NCBI RefSeq assembly: GCF_030544485.1
Contig: NZ_CP130610.1
Span: 2,604,001-2,668,000, forward strand
Direction of reading: 5' to 3'
Source of the DNA: Halomonas sp. HAL1
GTDB taxonomy: Bacteria > Pseudomonadota > Gammaproteobacteria > Pseudomonadales > Halomonadaceae
Length of the DNA stretch: 64,000 nucleotides
The notes under the pieces are model-generated. The model worked only from the letters and a program-made list of their open reading frames with translations, did not search any database and had not been told where the DNA came from. A program made the position numbers and the translations under genes. Positions 36,953-45,869 of this stretch are shown piece after piece (the first letter of the stretch is position 1; each line of letters opens with the position of its first letter).

Positions 36953-38638
36953 TTAATGACTATCTGATGACGTTTTTGAAGGCTCTTCGTCGCGCAGCTG
37001 GCGGCGAAGTACTTTGCCCACGTTGGTTTTGGGCAGCTCATCTCGAAACTCGATGATTTTAGGCACTTTATAGCCGGTTAGCTCTTTTTTGCACCAGTCA
37101 CGCAGCGTTTTCTCATCAAGCTGGCTATTTTTGCTCACCACAAACAGCTTAATCGCTTCGCCAGCATTTTCGTCCGGCACACCCACCGCTGCCGATTCAA
37201 GAACGTCCGGGTGGGCAGCTACCACATCCTCGACTTCGTTAGGATAAACATTGAAGCCGGAGACCAGGATCATGTCTTTTTTACGATCCACGATGCGGAT
37301 ATAGCCATCATCCTGCAGCACGGCGATATCACCGGTGTGGAACCAGCCATCTCCATCAATAGAAACGCGGGTTTCATCTTCACGCTGCCAGTAACCCTTC
37401 ATCACCTGAGGCCCTTGAACGCACAGCTCCCCAGGTTCGCCCATTGGCACATCATTACCATCCGCATCAACGACTTTCACAGCAGTACCAGCAACCGGTT
37501 TACCTATGGTGCCCAACTGAATCGCATCGGTGGGATTGAAGCTTACGATAGGCGAGGTTTCCGTTAGGCCGTAACCTTCGGAAATTGGACAACCTGTGGT
37601 TTGTTCCCAGCGCTGCGCCGCCGCTTTCGTCAGCGCCATGCCGCCTGAGATTGTCAGTTTCAGCTTGGAGAAATCGAGCTGCTTGAAATCGTCCCGGTTA
37701 CATAGCGCATTAAACAGCGTATTGAGGCCGATGAAAGCGGTGAACGGCAATCCCTTAAGCTCTTTGACAAAGCTATCCAAATCGCGAGGATTGGTAATCA
37801 ACAGAGAGTGGTTGCCCGTTTCCATTAAAAATAAGCAGTTAACGGTAAATGTGTAGATGTGATAAACCGGTAGCGGCGCAATGACTAGCTCTTCGCCATC
37901 GGTTAAATGGGCGCCAATGGCTTCGCGGGCCTGGAGCATATTGGCGATTAGATTACGATGGGTCAGCATCGCCCCTTTCGGCATTCCCGTCGTACCCCCG
38001 GTGTATTGAAGCGCAGCTAGATCATCATGCGTTCTCTTGACCTCGGTATGGCTTAACGAGGCACCTTTTTTCAGCGCATCGCGAAAGCCAATTGCACTGG
38101 GTAGCGAATAGGCCGGCACCATTTTTTTAACGTGCTTCACCACTGCATTGATTAGCCAGCGCTTGGGCACATCGTGCAAGTCAGCTAATTGCGTGACTAG
38201 CACGTGTTTGATGTCTGTTTTATCGAGCACTTTCTCCAGCTTATCCGCCATGTTGGCCAAGATTAAAATGGCTTTAGCATTGGAGTCTTTGAACTGGTTA
38301 GCCATTTCCCGCTCGGTATATAGCGGGTTGGTATTGACCACCACCAGCCCCGCCCGAAGCGCGCCAAATACCGCCACCGGAAACTGCAGTACGTTAGGTA
38401 GCTGGATCGCGATTCGATCCCCGGGCACGAGGTCGGTTTCGTGCTGCAGCCAAGCGGCAAAGTCTGCTGACAGGCGGTCAAGGTCGGCGAAGGTTAGCGT
38501 TTTCCCCATACAGGAAAACGCAGGCTTGTCCTTAAAACGCTCTACTGCGGTATGAAAAACATCCGTGACTGAATCGTATTGATCCAACCCTTCAAGCGCT
38601 GGGCCACGTAAAACGGCGGCGTTGGCGTGTTCGCTCAT
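36953..38638 (-). CDS. fadD: Long-chain fatty acid CoA ligase FadD
   Basis: FadD activates exogenous long-chain fatty acids to acyl-CoA at the inner membrane, coupled to uptake. From the ATG at 38638 (GGAGA upstream) it has 561 residues. The adenylate motifs are YTGGTTGMPKGAMLTHRN, EGYGLTETSP, the TGD motif and the catalytic-lysine segment PKTNVGKVLRR. A PsrA-type palindrome lies 125 bp upstream, so it is probably co-regulated with the acyl-CoA dehydrogenase at 2251-4056. Confidence 0.94.
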   Translation of the reverse strand: MSEHANAAVLRGPALEGLDQYDSVTDVFHTAVERFKDKPAFSCMGKTLTFADLDRLSADFAAWLQHETDLVPGDRIAIQLPNVLQFPVAVFGALRAGLVVVNTNPLYTEREMANQFKDSNAKAILILANMADKLEKVLDKTDIKHVLVTQLADLHDVPKRWLINAVVKHVKKMVPAYSLPSAIGFRDALKKGASLSHTEVKRTHDDLAALQYTGGTTGMPKGAMLTHRNLIANMLQAREAIGAHLTDGEELVIAPLPVYHIYTFTVNCLFLMETGNHSLLITNPRDLDSFVKELKGLPFTAFIGLNTLFNALCNRDDFKQLDFSKLKLTISGGMALTKAAAQRWEQTTGCPISEGYGLTETSPIVSFNPTDAIQLGTIGKPVAGTAVKVVDADGNDVPMGEPGELCVQGPQVMKGYWQREDETRVSIDGDGWFHTGDIAVLQDDGYIRIVDRKKDMILVSGFNVYPNEVEDVVAAHPDVLESAAVGVPDENAGEAIKLFVVSKNSQLDEKTLRDWCKKELTGYKVPKIIEFRDELPKTNVGKVLRRQLRDEEPSKTSSDSH

Positions 38639-38762
38639 GGGCAATCTCCGCTATTGGTGTCGGCGTAAGTCACCGACCTTGTTGTTGTCGCTAAGCTCTG
38701 TCTGAAAAATAAGTTAAGAAGCCCAACGATATACGACCTACAACAGGCTGTAAAACGATCGA

Positions 38763-38780
38763 TTGAAACTTACGTTTCAA
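38763..38780. promoter_or_regulatory. PsrA-type operator upstream of fadD
   Basis: TTGAAAC-TTAC-GTTTCAA is a perfect inverted repeat that fits the G/CAAAC-N4-GTTTG/C PsrA motif. It has the same half-site spacing as the site at 4129-4152. The gap from 38639 to 38846 holds no gene. Confidence 0.72.
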
Positions 38781-38846
38781 CTTTAGCCCATGGTCGGGTT
38801 CGCTTTATTGGCTGCTTCTCTCATTACAATTTAGTAGTTCGTTCGT

Positions 38847-39626
38847 TTATGGACAGTAACGCGCCTGGATTTCTCCGTCGCGCCATACCAATAGCTCACC
38901 CGGCACCATGCGCTGCCAGGCTTCGTTGTGGGTGAGAGGTTCAGTGGCAATCACTGAAACGATGTCGTCAGGCGTGGTATGTTCGGCAAAATTCACCGTC
39001 ATTTCAGCGTCAGAAAGTTCCGCATCACCAAAAGGCGCGCAGCGAGTAATATGGGCTAGTTTGGTGGCGCAAAACGTATATAAATAGCATCCATCAGAGA
39101 GCAGCATGTTAAAGACGCCCAATGCCCTGAGTTGCTCACATAGCTGATGCAACCGTTCCCAAAGAACTTCGGGTTCCGCAGGCGGCGTTGGAAAAGTACG
39201 GCGCAGCTCCCCCATTAACCAGCAGTAGGCGTGCTCGCTATCAGTGCTGCCAACCGGCGTGTAGTTTCCTAACGCAAGACTCTCCCAGCTGCTTAATTGG
39301 CCATTATGCGCATAGCACCAGGGGCGCCCCCACATTTCACGGGTGAAAGGATGGGTATTGGCAAGCTTTACGCCGCCCACATTCGCTTGACGAATGTGGC
39401 TGATCACCACGTTAGACTTAATGGGATAGTCGCAAATTAGCCTCGCGATGGGCGAGTCAACTGAGGGATGGGGATCACGAAAATCGCGGTAACCGCCCTC
39501 TTCATAAAAGGCGATGCCCCATCCATCGCGGTGGGGGCCGGTGCCCCCACCACGATGCAAAAAGCCCGAAAAGCTAAAACAGATATCCGTAGGCACATTG
39601 GCGCTCATGCCAAGCAGTTCACACAT
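38847..39626 (-). CDS. yafJ: Class II glutamine amidotransferase, YafJ-type
   Basis: From the ATG at 39626 the protein has 259 residues and starts MCELLGMSANVPTD; after methionine removal Cys2 becomes the N-terminal nucleophile of the class II amidotransferase fold. HRGGGTGPHRDGWGIAF, SHIRQANVGGVKLANTHPF and CYAHNGQLSSW are the usual glutamine-binding segments. Three further codons upstream in frame would bury the cysteine and are excluded. YafJ proteins have no settled physiological reaction. A small membrane protein gene lies upstream on the same strand. Confidence 0.9.
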   Translation of the reverse strand: MCELLGMSANVPTDICFSFSGFLHRGGGTGPHRDGWGIAFYEEGGYRDFRDPHPSVDSPIARLICDYPIKSNVVISHIRQANVGGVKLANTHPFTREMWGRPWCYAHNGQLSSWESLALGNYTPVGSTDSEHAYCWLMGELRRTFPTPPAEPEVLWERLHQLCEQLRALGVFNMLLSDGCYLYTFCATKLAHITRCAPFGDAELSDAEMTVNFAEHTTPDDIVSVIATEPLTHNEAWQRMVPGELLVWRDGEIQARYCP

Positions 39627-39672
39627 ACGCTTCACACATGCTTAAACACCGAACAGCTGGTTAAGAGGCTCA

Positions 39673-40098
39673 TTAACCAATCACCGGTTCACGACGACGA
39701 GAAGGCGGCTGGTCATCATTAGGTTCCTCTTCTTGTGTCACATACTCAGCATTGCTAGAACGACGCCACCACCACAGGGCGACACCAATAAGCGCGCCTA
39801 GCGCCATACCCAACACCAGCCACATCAGCCCGCCACGCAGCGCTGATCCGTTATTTTCTAGAAAGCCAACCGCTGCCACCATCGCCGAAGGTGCCCAACC
39901 GGTATAGAATTCACCCTCTTCAATCAACGGCAACCGGAAACTGGCGGGTGTCCATATCGCTCCAGCGACAGCCCACGTCATCACTAAGCGCGGCAAGCGA
40001 GGCAGGAAAGTAAACGCAAAGTAGACCGCGACAATCACTAACAGCGACAGACCGTAATAACTCAACCACAGCAGTGATGTTGAATTTGCAAACAGCAT
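39673..40098 (-). CDS. Hypothetical membrane protein
   Basis: This 141-residue protein starts at the ATG at 40098 with GAGGGG upstream. It has hydrophobic segments at about residues 8-30, 38-50 and 88-110, followed by a hydrophilic C-terminus rich in Glu, Asp, Arg and Pro. I do not recognise the family. It is divergent from ptrB and lies 46 bp upstream of the YafJ gene, so it may be co-transcribed with it. Confidence 0.7.
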   Translation of the reverse strand: MLFANSTSLLWLSYYGLSLLVIVAVYFAFTFLPRLPRLVMTWAVAGAIWTPASFRLPLIEEGEFYTGWAPSAMVAAVGFLENNGSALRGGLMWLVLGMALGALIGVALWWWRRSSNAEYVTQEEEPNDDQPPSRRREPVIG

Positions 40099-40160
40099 AA
40101 TACCCCTCATGTGGGTGAACTCACCCGACGTTGATTTCCCGTTATGGTACCTATCAATTT

Positions 40161-42254
40161 ATGAAAGCACAGCTAGGCATACAATCAGGCTTACCCGCTG
40201 CGCGATATTATCGCGCTAATGACCCGCAATGGCACTGGTTAGAAGAGCGCGAAAACACTGAAGTGAGCGACTTTTTAGAAGCCGCCAACCAGCAACAAGC
40301 CGATTGGTTTACCCCGCTAGCCCCGCTAGAAGAAGCGTTATACCAGGGCCATCTAGCGCGGCGCGAATTAGCCATCACTAGTCTTAAGACCCCACTTGAT
40401 CACTTTACGTTCTGGAGCAAGACCGGCGCCAAAGACGACTACCCAAGCTGGTGGCGTCACCCCAATAACCAACCTGAGCAATATGAATGCTTCTTCGATG
40501 TTAGCGCCCGCGCCGCCGAGCATGACTTTTACGACATGGGCGACATGGCGCTTTCACCCGACGAGCAGTGGCTAGCGTGGACAGAAGATACCCAAGGAGA
40601 CGAACGTTTTACGCTCTGGTTGAAAGCCTTACCCAACGGGGCACCCGTTCAACTACTTAGCGATATTGGCGCTGGCCTATGCTGGGCAGAAGACCAAACG
40701 GCCACCACAGCCACCCTACTCTTTACCCGCTTTGATGACACCCAGCGCCCCGACAGCGTATGGCGCATACCGCTACGCCTGGATAACCCCAGGGCCTCGT
40801 TGGCGCCTGAGCTGGTGCTGCGCGAGGAGGATCCAGAGTTTTGGATTGGCATTGGCAAAACACGTTCACGGTCATGGTTGCTGCTCGAAAGCGGCTCAAA
40901 GGACACCAGTGAGATTCACTTGCTGCCAGCACATACGCCGGCAGCAACGCCGCTCTGTATCCAGCCCCGCCAGGCCGGCGTCGAGTACAGCATCGACCAT
41001 CGCCCAGGCAGCTTTTATCGCCTGCATAATCAGGCAGGCGCTCATTTTCAGCTTGATTATCTACCGGAAAGCCAGCTTGGCCAGCGTCAATTGAGCTGGC
41101 TAACCTTAATCGCTCACCGGGAAGAGGCCACGCTTGAAGGCGTTGATGCGTTCTCCTGGGGTCTGATGCTGGGTGAGCGCGACCATGACCAAGCGCAGGT
41201 GCGTTTAAGGCGATTAGTGTTTGACGCGCAGCATGCCTGCACATTGGATGAGTATCTTGCCCTGCCCGAACAGCCATGTTCACAACTGTTGGAAGATGCA
41301 CCGCACTTTGATAGCCAGATACTGCGCTTGCGCGAAGAGTCGTTTACCCAGCCGCCCAGCTGGTTCGCGCTTGATCTCACCAGCGGCGAGCGAACGCTAC
41401 TCAAACGTGCCCCCGTTTACGGCAATCTTCAGCCTGAGCAATTAATCAGTAAGCGCCTATGGGCCACCAGCCATGACGGTGAGCAAGTACCGGTATCGGT
41501 GGTCATGCGCGCCGACCTAGCGAATCAGCCTTTACCCACGCTGCTGTATGGCTACGGCGCTTATGGCGAGGCGCTAGATCCTTGGTTCTCTATCGCCCGG
41601 TTAGAGTTACTAGAGCGCGGCGCAGCTTTTGCTGTTGCTCACGTGCGAGGTGGCGGTGAGCGCGGTGAACCTTGGTATTTAAACGGCAAGATGGCCCATA
41701 AGGAAAACAGCTTCCATGATTTCCTGGCAGCGCGCGAGGCACTGGTTGAGCAAGGCGTCAGTGATCCGCGGCATGTCGTTGCCTATGGCGCCAGCGCAGG
41801 TGGGCTACTGGTTGGCACCTGCATTAACCGTGCACCTGATGCATTCTGCGCCGCCCTGCTGGATGTGCCCTTCTTGGACGTGCTGCGCACCATGCAGAAT
41901 CCGGAACTTCCCCTGACGACCGCAGAGTACAGCGAGTGGGGGAACCCCGAAGACCCAGAAGTGGCCAAGCGAATAGCCGCGTACTCCCCTATCGACAATA
42001 TCACGGCGCAGGCTTACCCAGCCCTGTGGATTGAAGGCAGCTGGTTTGATACCCGAGTCAGCTACTGGGAGCCAGCCAAGTTTTATGCCCAGGTATCACG
42101 GCAGCAGCAGGGTTCAGCGCCGGTGCTAATGCGTACGGATATGAGCAGCGGACACGGTGGCGCATCGGGGCGTTTCAAAGCCTGGCGCGATACGGCGCGG
42201 CAAGATGCGTTTATTCTTTGGGCGTTGGGGTTGGCAAAGCACTCTCAAACTTAG
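40161..42254 (+). CDS. ptrB: Oligopeptidase B (S9A serine peptidase)
   Basis: This cytoplasmic serine peptidase cleaves short peptides after basic residues. The protein has about 697 residues from the ATG at 40161. An N-terminal beta-propeller precedes an alpha/beta-hydrolase domain with nucleophile motif GASAGGLLVG, aspartate in GSWFDTRVSYWEPAK and histidine in SSGHGGASGRF. The segment LPLTTAEYSEWGNPEDP is characteristic of PtrB. No clear ribosome-binding site marks the start, and an in-frame TTG at 40131 is possible. A terminator with a UACG tetraloop follows. Confidence 0.93.
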   Translation: MKAQLGIQSGLPAARYYRANDPQWHWLEERENTEVSDFLEAANQQQADWFTPLAPLEEALYQGHLARRELAITSLKTPLDHFTFWSKTGAKDDYPSWWRHPNNQPEQYECFFDVSARAAEHDFYDMGDMALSPDEQWLAWTEDTQGDERFTLWLKALPNGAPVQLLSDIGAGLCWAEDQTATTATLLFTRFDDTQRPDSVWRIPLRLDNPRASLAPELVLREEDPEFWIGIGKTRSRSWLLLESGSKDTSEIHLLPAHTPAATPLCIQPRQAGVEYSIDHRPGSFYRLHNQAGAHFQLDYLPESQLGQRQLSWLTLIAHREEATLEGVDAFSWGLMLGERDHDQAQVRLRRLVFDAQHACTLDEYLALPEQPCSQLLEDAPHFDSQILRLREESFTQPPSWFALDLTSGERTLLKRAPVYGNLQPEQLISKRLWATSHDGEQVPVSVVMRADLANQPLPTLLYGYGAYGEALDPWFSIARLELLERGAAFAVAHVRGGGERGEPWYLNGKMAHKENSFHDFLAAREALVEQGVSDPRHVVAYGASAGGLLVGTCINRAPDAFCAALLDVPFLDVLRTMQNPELPLTTAEYSEWGNPEDPEVAKRIAAYSPIDNITAQAYPALWIEGSWFDTRVSYWEPAKFYAQVSRQQQGSAPVLMRTDMSSGHGGASGRFKAWRDTARQDAFILWALGLAKHSQT

Positions 42255-42294
42255 CTGACATAAATTGCTAATTATAACTTATTTCTACTTCTTG

Positions 42295-42317
42295 GCAGTG
42301 CTACGGCGCTGCTTTTT
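42295..42317 (+). terminator. Rho-independent terminator after ptrB
   Basis: A 7-bp stem GCAGTGC/GCGCTGC (one G-U) with a very stable TACG tetraloop is followed by five Ts, about 40 bp after the ptrB stop. Confidence 0.88.
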
Positions 42318-42448
42318 AATAACTAGACTTAATTTGATGAAAAGTTTTATGAAAATATTTTCCACAAACTATTCACTCGCTCACGGCTCTGCGTCATACT
42401 ACACCTTAGTCGCATACACTAACGTCTAGTCCCTGTCTGTAAGCCCGA

Positions 42449-42484
42449 TTTATAAGCTCGTTTTATAAGCTCATTTATAAGCCC
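42449..42484. repeat. Three direct repeats upstream of the 51-residue gene
   Basis: TTTATAAGCTC, TTTATAAGCTC and TTTATAAGCCC occur at 42449, 42462 and 42474, with a period of 12-13 bp, 38-73 bp before the small gene's start codon. They could be regulator half-sites or repeated -10-like TATAAG boxes. The other bases from 42318 to 42448 show no gene. Confidence 0.75.
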
Positions 42485-42521
42485 AATGCTTATGACAGCT
42501 CTTTAGGAGTCAATAGAAGCC

Positions 42522-42677
42522 ATGAAATACCAAGATCACTTCCCGACAATTTGGGACGCTCCTCGTAAAACTAGCGCCAAACCCGCTAGCCAGGCGCCAG
42601 CTAAAAAAGCACTTTCACCGGTTAAAGAAGCGTTTTTATCTATTTGGGATACCCCAAAGCGCCAGCCCAGCGCTTAA
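42522..42677 (+). CDS. Small basic protein with duplicated IWD-Pro motif
   Basis: This short gene encodes 51 residues and is of a family I do not recognise. The motif TIWDAPRK (residues 9-16) recurs as SIWDTPKR (40-47), joined by an Ala/Lys/Pro/Ser-rich linker. The protein is basic and has no signal peptide or membrane segment. An AGGAG (42505-42509) lies 12 bp before the ATG, and three direct repeats lie further upstream. It stands between the ptrB terminator and the convergent ycgN gene, whose stop lies 11 bp away. The duplicated motif and own upstream region argue for a real gene, perhaps a peptide that binds a partner twice. Confidence 0.6.
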   Translation: MKYQDHFPTIWDAPRKTSAKPASQAPAKKALSPVKEAFLSIWDTPKRQPSA

Positions 42678-42688
42678 AACGTAAGGGA

Positions 42689-43144
42689 TTACATCGGCAG
42701 CACGGCAATGATGTGTGACTCCAGCTGCTGCTCAGGTACCTCATCTTGAGAAACAGCAAAACCACGCACACTGATGCCTTTACGGTGAACCCGTTCGGCG
42801 TCATTGCTTAACAGCGGATGCCAGCCCGCCAGCTTGCGCCCCTCTGCCACCCGCCGATAACCACAGCTTTGTGGTAACCAAGTGAACTCCTTGACCAAGG
42901 CGGGAGTAAGCTGGGTGCAGTCGGGAACCGTTTTAAAACGGTTCGCATAATCGCTGCACTGGCAGCTATGGGTATCCAGCAGGCGGCAAGCTACGTTCAG
43001 TACTGCCAGTTCCTGGGTATCCTCGTCGTGCAACTTTAGCAGGCAGCACTGCCCACAGCCGTCGCATAGCGCTTCCCACTCCTGGGGCGTCAACTCTTCT
43101 AGGGTATAGCGCTCCCAAAAACGCTCACGCATCGCGGTTTCCAT
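42689..43144 (-). CDS. ycgN: YcgN-family cysteine-cluster protein
   Basis: A conserved protein of unknown function of the UPF0260/YkgJ cysteine-cluster family, 151 residues from the ATG at 43144, with AAGGAG upstream. CDGCGQCCLLKL and later cysteines in ACRLLDTHSCQCSDY and PDCTQL probably bind a metal or iron-sulfur cluster. It is the last of a leftward run recR-rnd-ycgL-acpH-ycgN; ycgL, rnd and ycgN are often linked in gammaproteobacteria. Confidence 0.9.
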   Translation of the reverse strand: METAMRERFWERYTLEELTPQEWEALCDGCGQCCLLKLHDEDTQELAVLNVACRLLDTHSCQCSDYANRFKTVPDCTQLTPALVKEFTWLPQSCGYRRVAEGRKLAGWHPLLSNDAERVHRKGISVRGFAVSQDEVPEQQLESHIIAVLPM

Positions 43145-43178
43145 CGTTTTCTCCTTCACTACCACACAGAAACACGTC

Positions 43179-43754
43179 CTATAGTGGTGTATCAGTGTGG
43201 CTTAATTCTGCCAACAGCGCTGGCCATAAAGCCTGAAAATCGTCCTCTAGCGCTTGGTAATCGTCGCGCAGCCAGGGCACCAGAGCGGCAAGCTGATTCG
43301 GGCCAGACAATCGCTGGCCGATTCCTGCAACAGCGCGGCAGGTAAACGCAAAATCAGCGTAGCCTCTTAACCAGTCGTGCTCGACAAGTGATGGCACCAT
43401 GCCCGCCAGCCGGTTCGGCGCAGAGCGTGCTAAGAGCAGTCGATAGCAGCGTTTTACAATCACTTCCTGGTCAGCCTGCCCCGCCGTATCACGGGCCAGA
43501 AAATGATCCCACACCATGTCGAGCGCAATGCCCGCATAGCGGCGCTGAGCAGGCGGGGCGCGTCGCCGCGCATTCACAACGCTCGGATGACTATCCACCC
43601 AGGCATCCACCCGGCGATGATGGCGAATGCCTAGCGCCGTGGCCGCCGGCCATTCACTTAAGTCGCGCCCCTTAACCCCATCGGCAATTAAATTGCCGTA
43701 GAGAAAATCATCGCTACCCGCCCTGACGAGCCAAGCATGGGCAAGAAAGTTCAT
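43179..43754 (-). CDS. acpH: Acyl-carrier-protein phosphodiesterase
   Basis: AcpH removes the phosphopantetheine group from holo-ACP. The 191 residues show the family N-terminus MNFLAHAWLVRAGSDDFLYGN with metal-binding His and Asp residues, GIRHHRRVDAWVDSHP and the WDHFLARD segment. It lies 12 bp after ycgL and 34 bp before ycgN on the same strand, so it belongs to the same transcript. Confidence 0.9.
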   Translation of the reverse strand: MNFLAHAWLVRAGSDDFLYGNLIADGVKGRDLSEWPAATALGIRHHRRVDAWVDSHPSVVNARRRAPPAQRRYAGIALDMVWDHFLARDTAGQADQEVIVKRCYRLLLARSAPNRLAGMVPSLVEHDWLRGYADFAFTCRAVAGIGQRLSGPNQLAALVPWLRDDYQALEDDFQALWPALLAELSHTDTPL

Positions 43755-43766
43755 GTAAAGCTGACG

Positions 43767-44081
43767 CTACTCATTGTCAGAACGCGCATTAGAATGCGAG
43801 GCCACATGGGCGCGATGTACGTCGAGCAAGTAGGCCTCTTTAGGCGGTGGCATCTGTAAATAGAAGCCTTTATCGTTAATACCTTCGACCACATCGGCCG
43901 CATTAACACGTGACAATTTTTTATCAGCTGTTAGCAGCATGGTAAAAACCGGCACCGGCTTACCAAACGTTTCCAGCAGTGGCTCTGGAATATTTGCCAA
44001 TCCTTGACGTTTATCTACGTACAAATACATTTCATCTTTACGGGAGCTTTTGAACACCTCGCAAATCATTTTGTCGCTCAT
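43767..44081 (-). CDS. ycgL: YcgL domain-containing protein
   Basis: This 104-residue protein has the YcgL fold signatures: CEVFKSSRKDEMYLYVDKR near the N-terminus, then VPVFTMLLTADKKLSR and GFYLQMPPPKEAYLLD. Its function is unknown, but it is regularly next to rnd. Its start codon overlaps the rnd stop by one base (TAATG), indicating translational coupling. Confidence 0.92.
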   Translation of the reverse strand: MSDKMICEVFKSSRKDEMYLYVDKRQGLANIPEPLLETFGKPVPVFTMLLTADKKLSRVNAADVVEGINDKGFYLQMPPPKEAYLLDVHRAHVASHSNARSDNE

Positions 44082-45214
44082 TATGGTCGCTCCTCAAGGG
44101 CCTGGGCCAGCGCAGCATTCAAATATTCTCCCCGCCAACCGCTCGGCCAGGTGCAAGGCTCGCCCGCCAAGTCCTGCATCACCAGTGTTTCAATATCACG
44201 GCGGCGCAGCAGCATTTCCGGTGCCACACCTAAGTCATTGGCTTTCGCCGTCACCGCTTTTTTAAGTGCCTTAAAGCGCGTTTTAAATGATGGATGCATA
44301 GGGTCTGGCCAACGTGTCGGCAGTGATGCTTCATCGCAATGCTGCGCCTGCTTCACCATTGCCAAAAGAGCATCACCCTCTTTTTTAATTAGCACCGGCT
44401 TAACGCCTTCCACTTCAGCGAGCTCGAAGCGGTTGCTGGGCATCTTTTCGGCGATGGCGAACAGTAACTTATCGCTAATGAGCCAATTGCGTGGCAAATC
44501 GCGACGGCGTGTTTCGCCTTCACGCCACGTAGTCATCAGCCGATACGCTTCCATTTGACGGGGCAGTAAGCGCCATAATTGGCGTTGACGGGTATACCAC
44601 TGTTGATCGTTATCAACGCTACGGCCGGCCTGCTCAATCAAGCTAGCGCACTCAGCATCCACCCACTCGCGACGGCCTAGCGTAGTGAGCTTTTCAGCCT
44701 GTAGCGTCCAGACTTTTAATAAATAGATAACGTCCAGCGCGGCGTAATGGCACTGCGCAGGCGACAGCGGACGCACTAGCCAGTTTGAGCGTGTTTCCTC
44801 TTTAGGCAGCGTTTCACCGACCCAAAATTCGACCAGTTTTTGATACCCCATTCCTGGATTTTCACCCAAAAAGCCTTGTACTACCTGGGTATCAATTAAA
44901 GGTACGGGTAACACCCCTGCCCAGTGCTGAAAAACCTCCAGGTCCTCGCTACAGGAGTGGAGTAACTTAATCGCCCTGTTTTGCAGTAGAGCACGGAATT
45001 TATCAGTACACGGGACAGCCACCGGATCAATCAGATAAGCCTCTTCACCCGCGGTGAACTGAATCAACGCAGGCACTGGAAAGAACGTATTCTCTCGGAA
45101 AAACTCGGTATCCAGAGCAATCACAGAAGCATCGGCTACTTGATCGCACGCAGCATCAAGCGCCTCTGGAGTATCAAGCCATTGAAAAGAGGGAGTAAGA
45201 GAGGACAAAAGCAT
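44081..45214 (-). CDS. rnd: Ribonuclease D
   Basis: RNase D is a 3'-5' exoribonuclease that trims tRNA precursors. From the ATG at 45214, with GGAAGA upstream, it has 377 residues. The DEDD nuclease motifs are IALDTEFFRENTFFP (Exo I), the LLHSCSEDLEVFQ segment (Exo II) and CHYAALDVIYLL (Exo III). They are followed by an HRDC domain. It is coupled to ycgL and lies downstream of recR, separated by a perfect hairpin. Confidence 0.93.
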   Translation of the reverse strand: MLLSSLTPSFQWLDTPEALDAACDQVADASVIALDTEFFRENTFFPVPALIQFTAGEEAYLIDPVAVPCTDKFRALLQNRAIKLLHSCSEDLEVFQHWAGVLPVPLIDTQVVQGFLGENPGMGYQKLVEFWVGETLPKEETRSNWLVRPLSPAQCHYAALDVIYLLKVWTLQAEKLTTLGRREWVDAECASLIEQAGRSVDNDQQWYTRQRQLWRLLPRQMEAYRLMTTWREGETRRRDLPRNWLISDKLLFAIAEKMPSNRFELAEVEGVKPVLIKKEGDALLAMVKQAQHCDEASLPTRWPDPMHPSFKTRFKALKKAVTAKANDLGVAPEMLLRRRDIETLVMQDLAGEPCTWPSGWRGEYLNAALAQALEERP

Positions 45215-45227
45215 TCTTCCAAGTTGG

Positions 45228-45249
45228 CGCAAGCGCTGAAGCGCTTGCG
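45228..45249. repeat. Perfect hairpin between recR and rnd
   Basis: CGCAAGCGCT/AGCGCTTGCG are exact 10-bp arms around two bases. No T-run follows in the minus direction, so it is not a standard terminator. It lies in the 46-bp gap between the recR stop and the rnd start and may be an mRNA processing or stabilising stem. Confidence 0.75.
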
Positions 45250-45260
45250 TTTAGATAGGC

Positions 45261-45866
45261 TTATTCGCTGGCAAAAGGCAGGCGACCATTAAACGCGCGA
45301 CTCAAGGTACCGCCATCAACATACTCCAGCTCACCGCCCATCGGGACGCCATAGGCAAGCCGCGAGAGTTTGACGCCATATTCTGCTAACTGTGAGGCAA
45401 TATAGTGAGCTGTCGCCTCCCCCTCGATAGTAGGGTTCGTCGCCAACACCACTTCTTCGACGAGCCCTTCGGCGACACGTGCTTCTAACAAATCCAAACC
45501 AATCGATTCTGGGCCAATGCCATCTAACGGCGAAAGGTGACCGTGCAGTACAAAATAGCGGCCTTTAAAGCCTCCGGCCTCTTCAATCGCTAACTGATCG
45601 GCAGGTGACTCCACCACACACAGCAACGCATCATCGCGGCGTAGGCTTTCGCACAGCATGCAGATGTCGGCTTCAGTGAGCGTGCGGCAACGTTGACAAT
45701 AGCCGACTTCTTCAATGGCTTGTTGAATAACTGCAGCGAGTCGCTGCCCCCCTGGGCGTTCACGCTCAAGCAGGTGCATCGCCATGCGCTGGGCCGTTTT
45801 AGGCCCAACGCCTGGCAGTACGCGAAAAGCATCCATCAACTGCTCAACGAGAGGAGAAAAACGCAT
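45261..45866 (-). CDS. recR: Recombination protein RecR
   Basis: RecR works with RecO and RecF to load RecA at gaps. The 201-residue length is typical. An N-terminal helix-hairpin-helix ([20 protein letters not shown]), a C4 zinc finger ([16 protein letters not shown]) and a Toprim domain are visible. It starts 3 bp after the ybaB stop, giving the conserved dnaX-ybaB-recR order. Confidence 0.96.
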   Translation of the reverse strand: MRFSPLVEQLMDAFRVLPGVGPKTAQRMAMHLLERERPGGQRLAAVIQQAIEEVGYCQRCRTLTEADICMLCESLRRDDALLCVVESPADQLAIEEAGGFKGRYFVLHGHLSPLDGIGPESIGLDLLEARVAEGLVEEVVLATNPTIEGEATAHYIASQLAEYGVKLSRLAYGVPMGGELEYVDGGTLSRAFNGRLPFASE

Positions 45867-45869
45867 TGC

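Noticed and set aside
36785-37041. Small frames between hrpA and fadD
   Set aside because: They run across palindromic DNA and into fadD, have no ribosome-binding site and no recognisable protein features.
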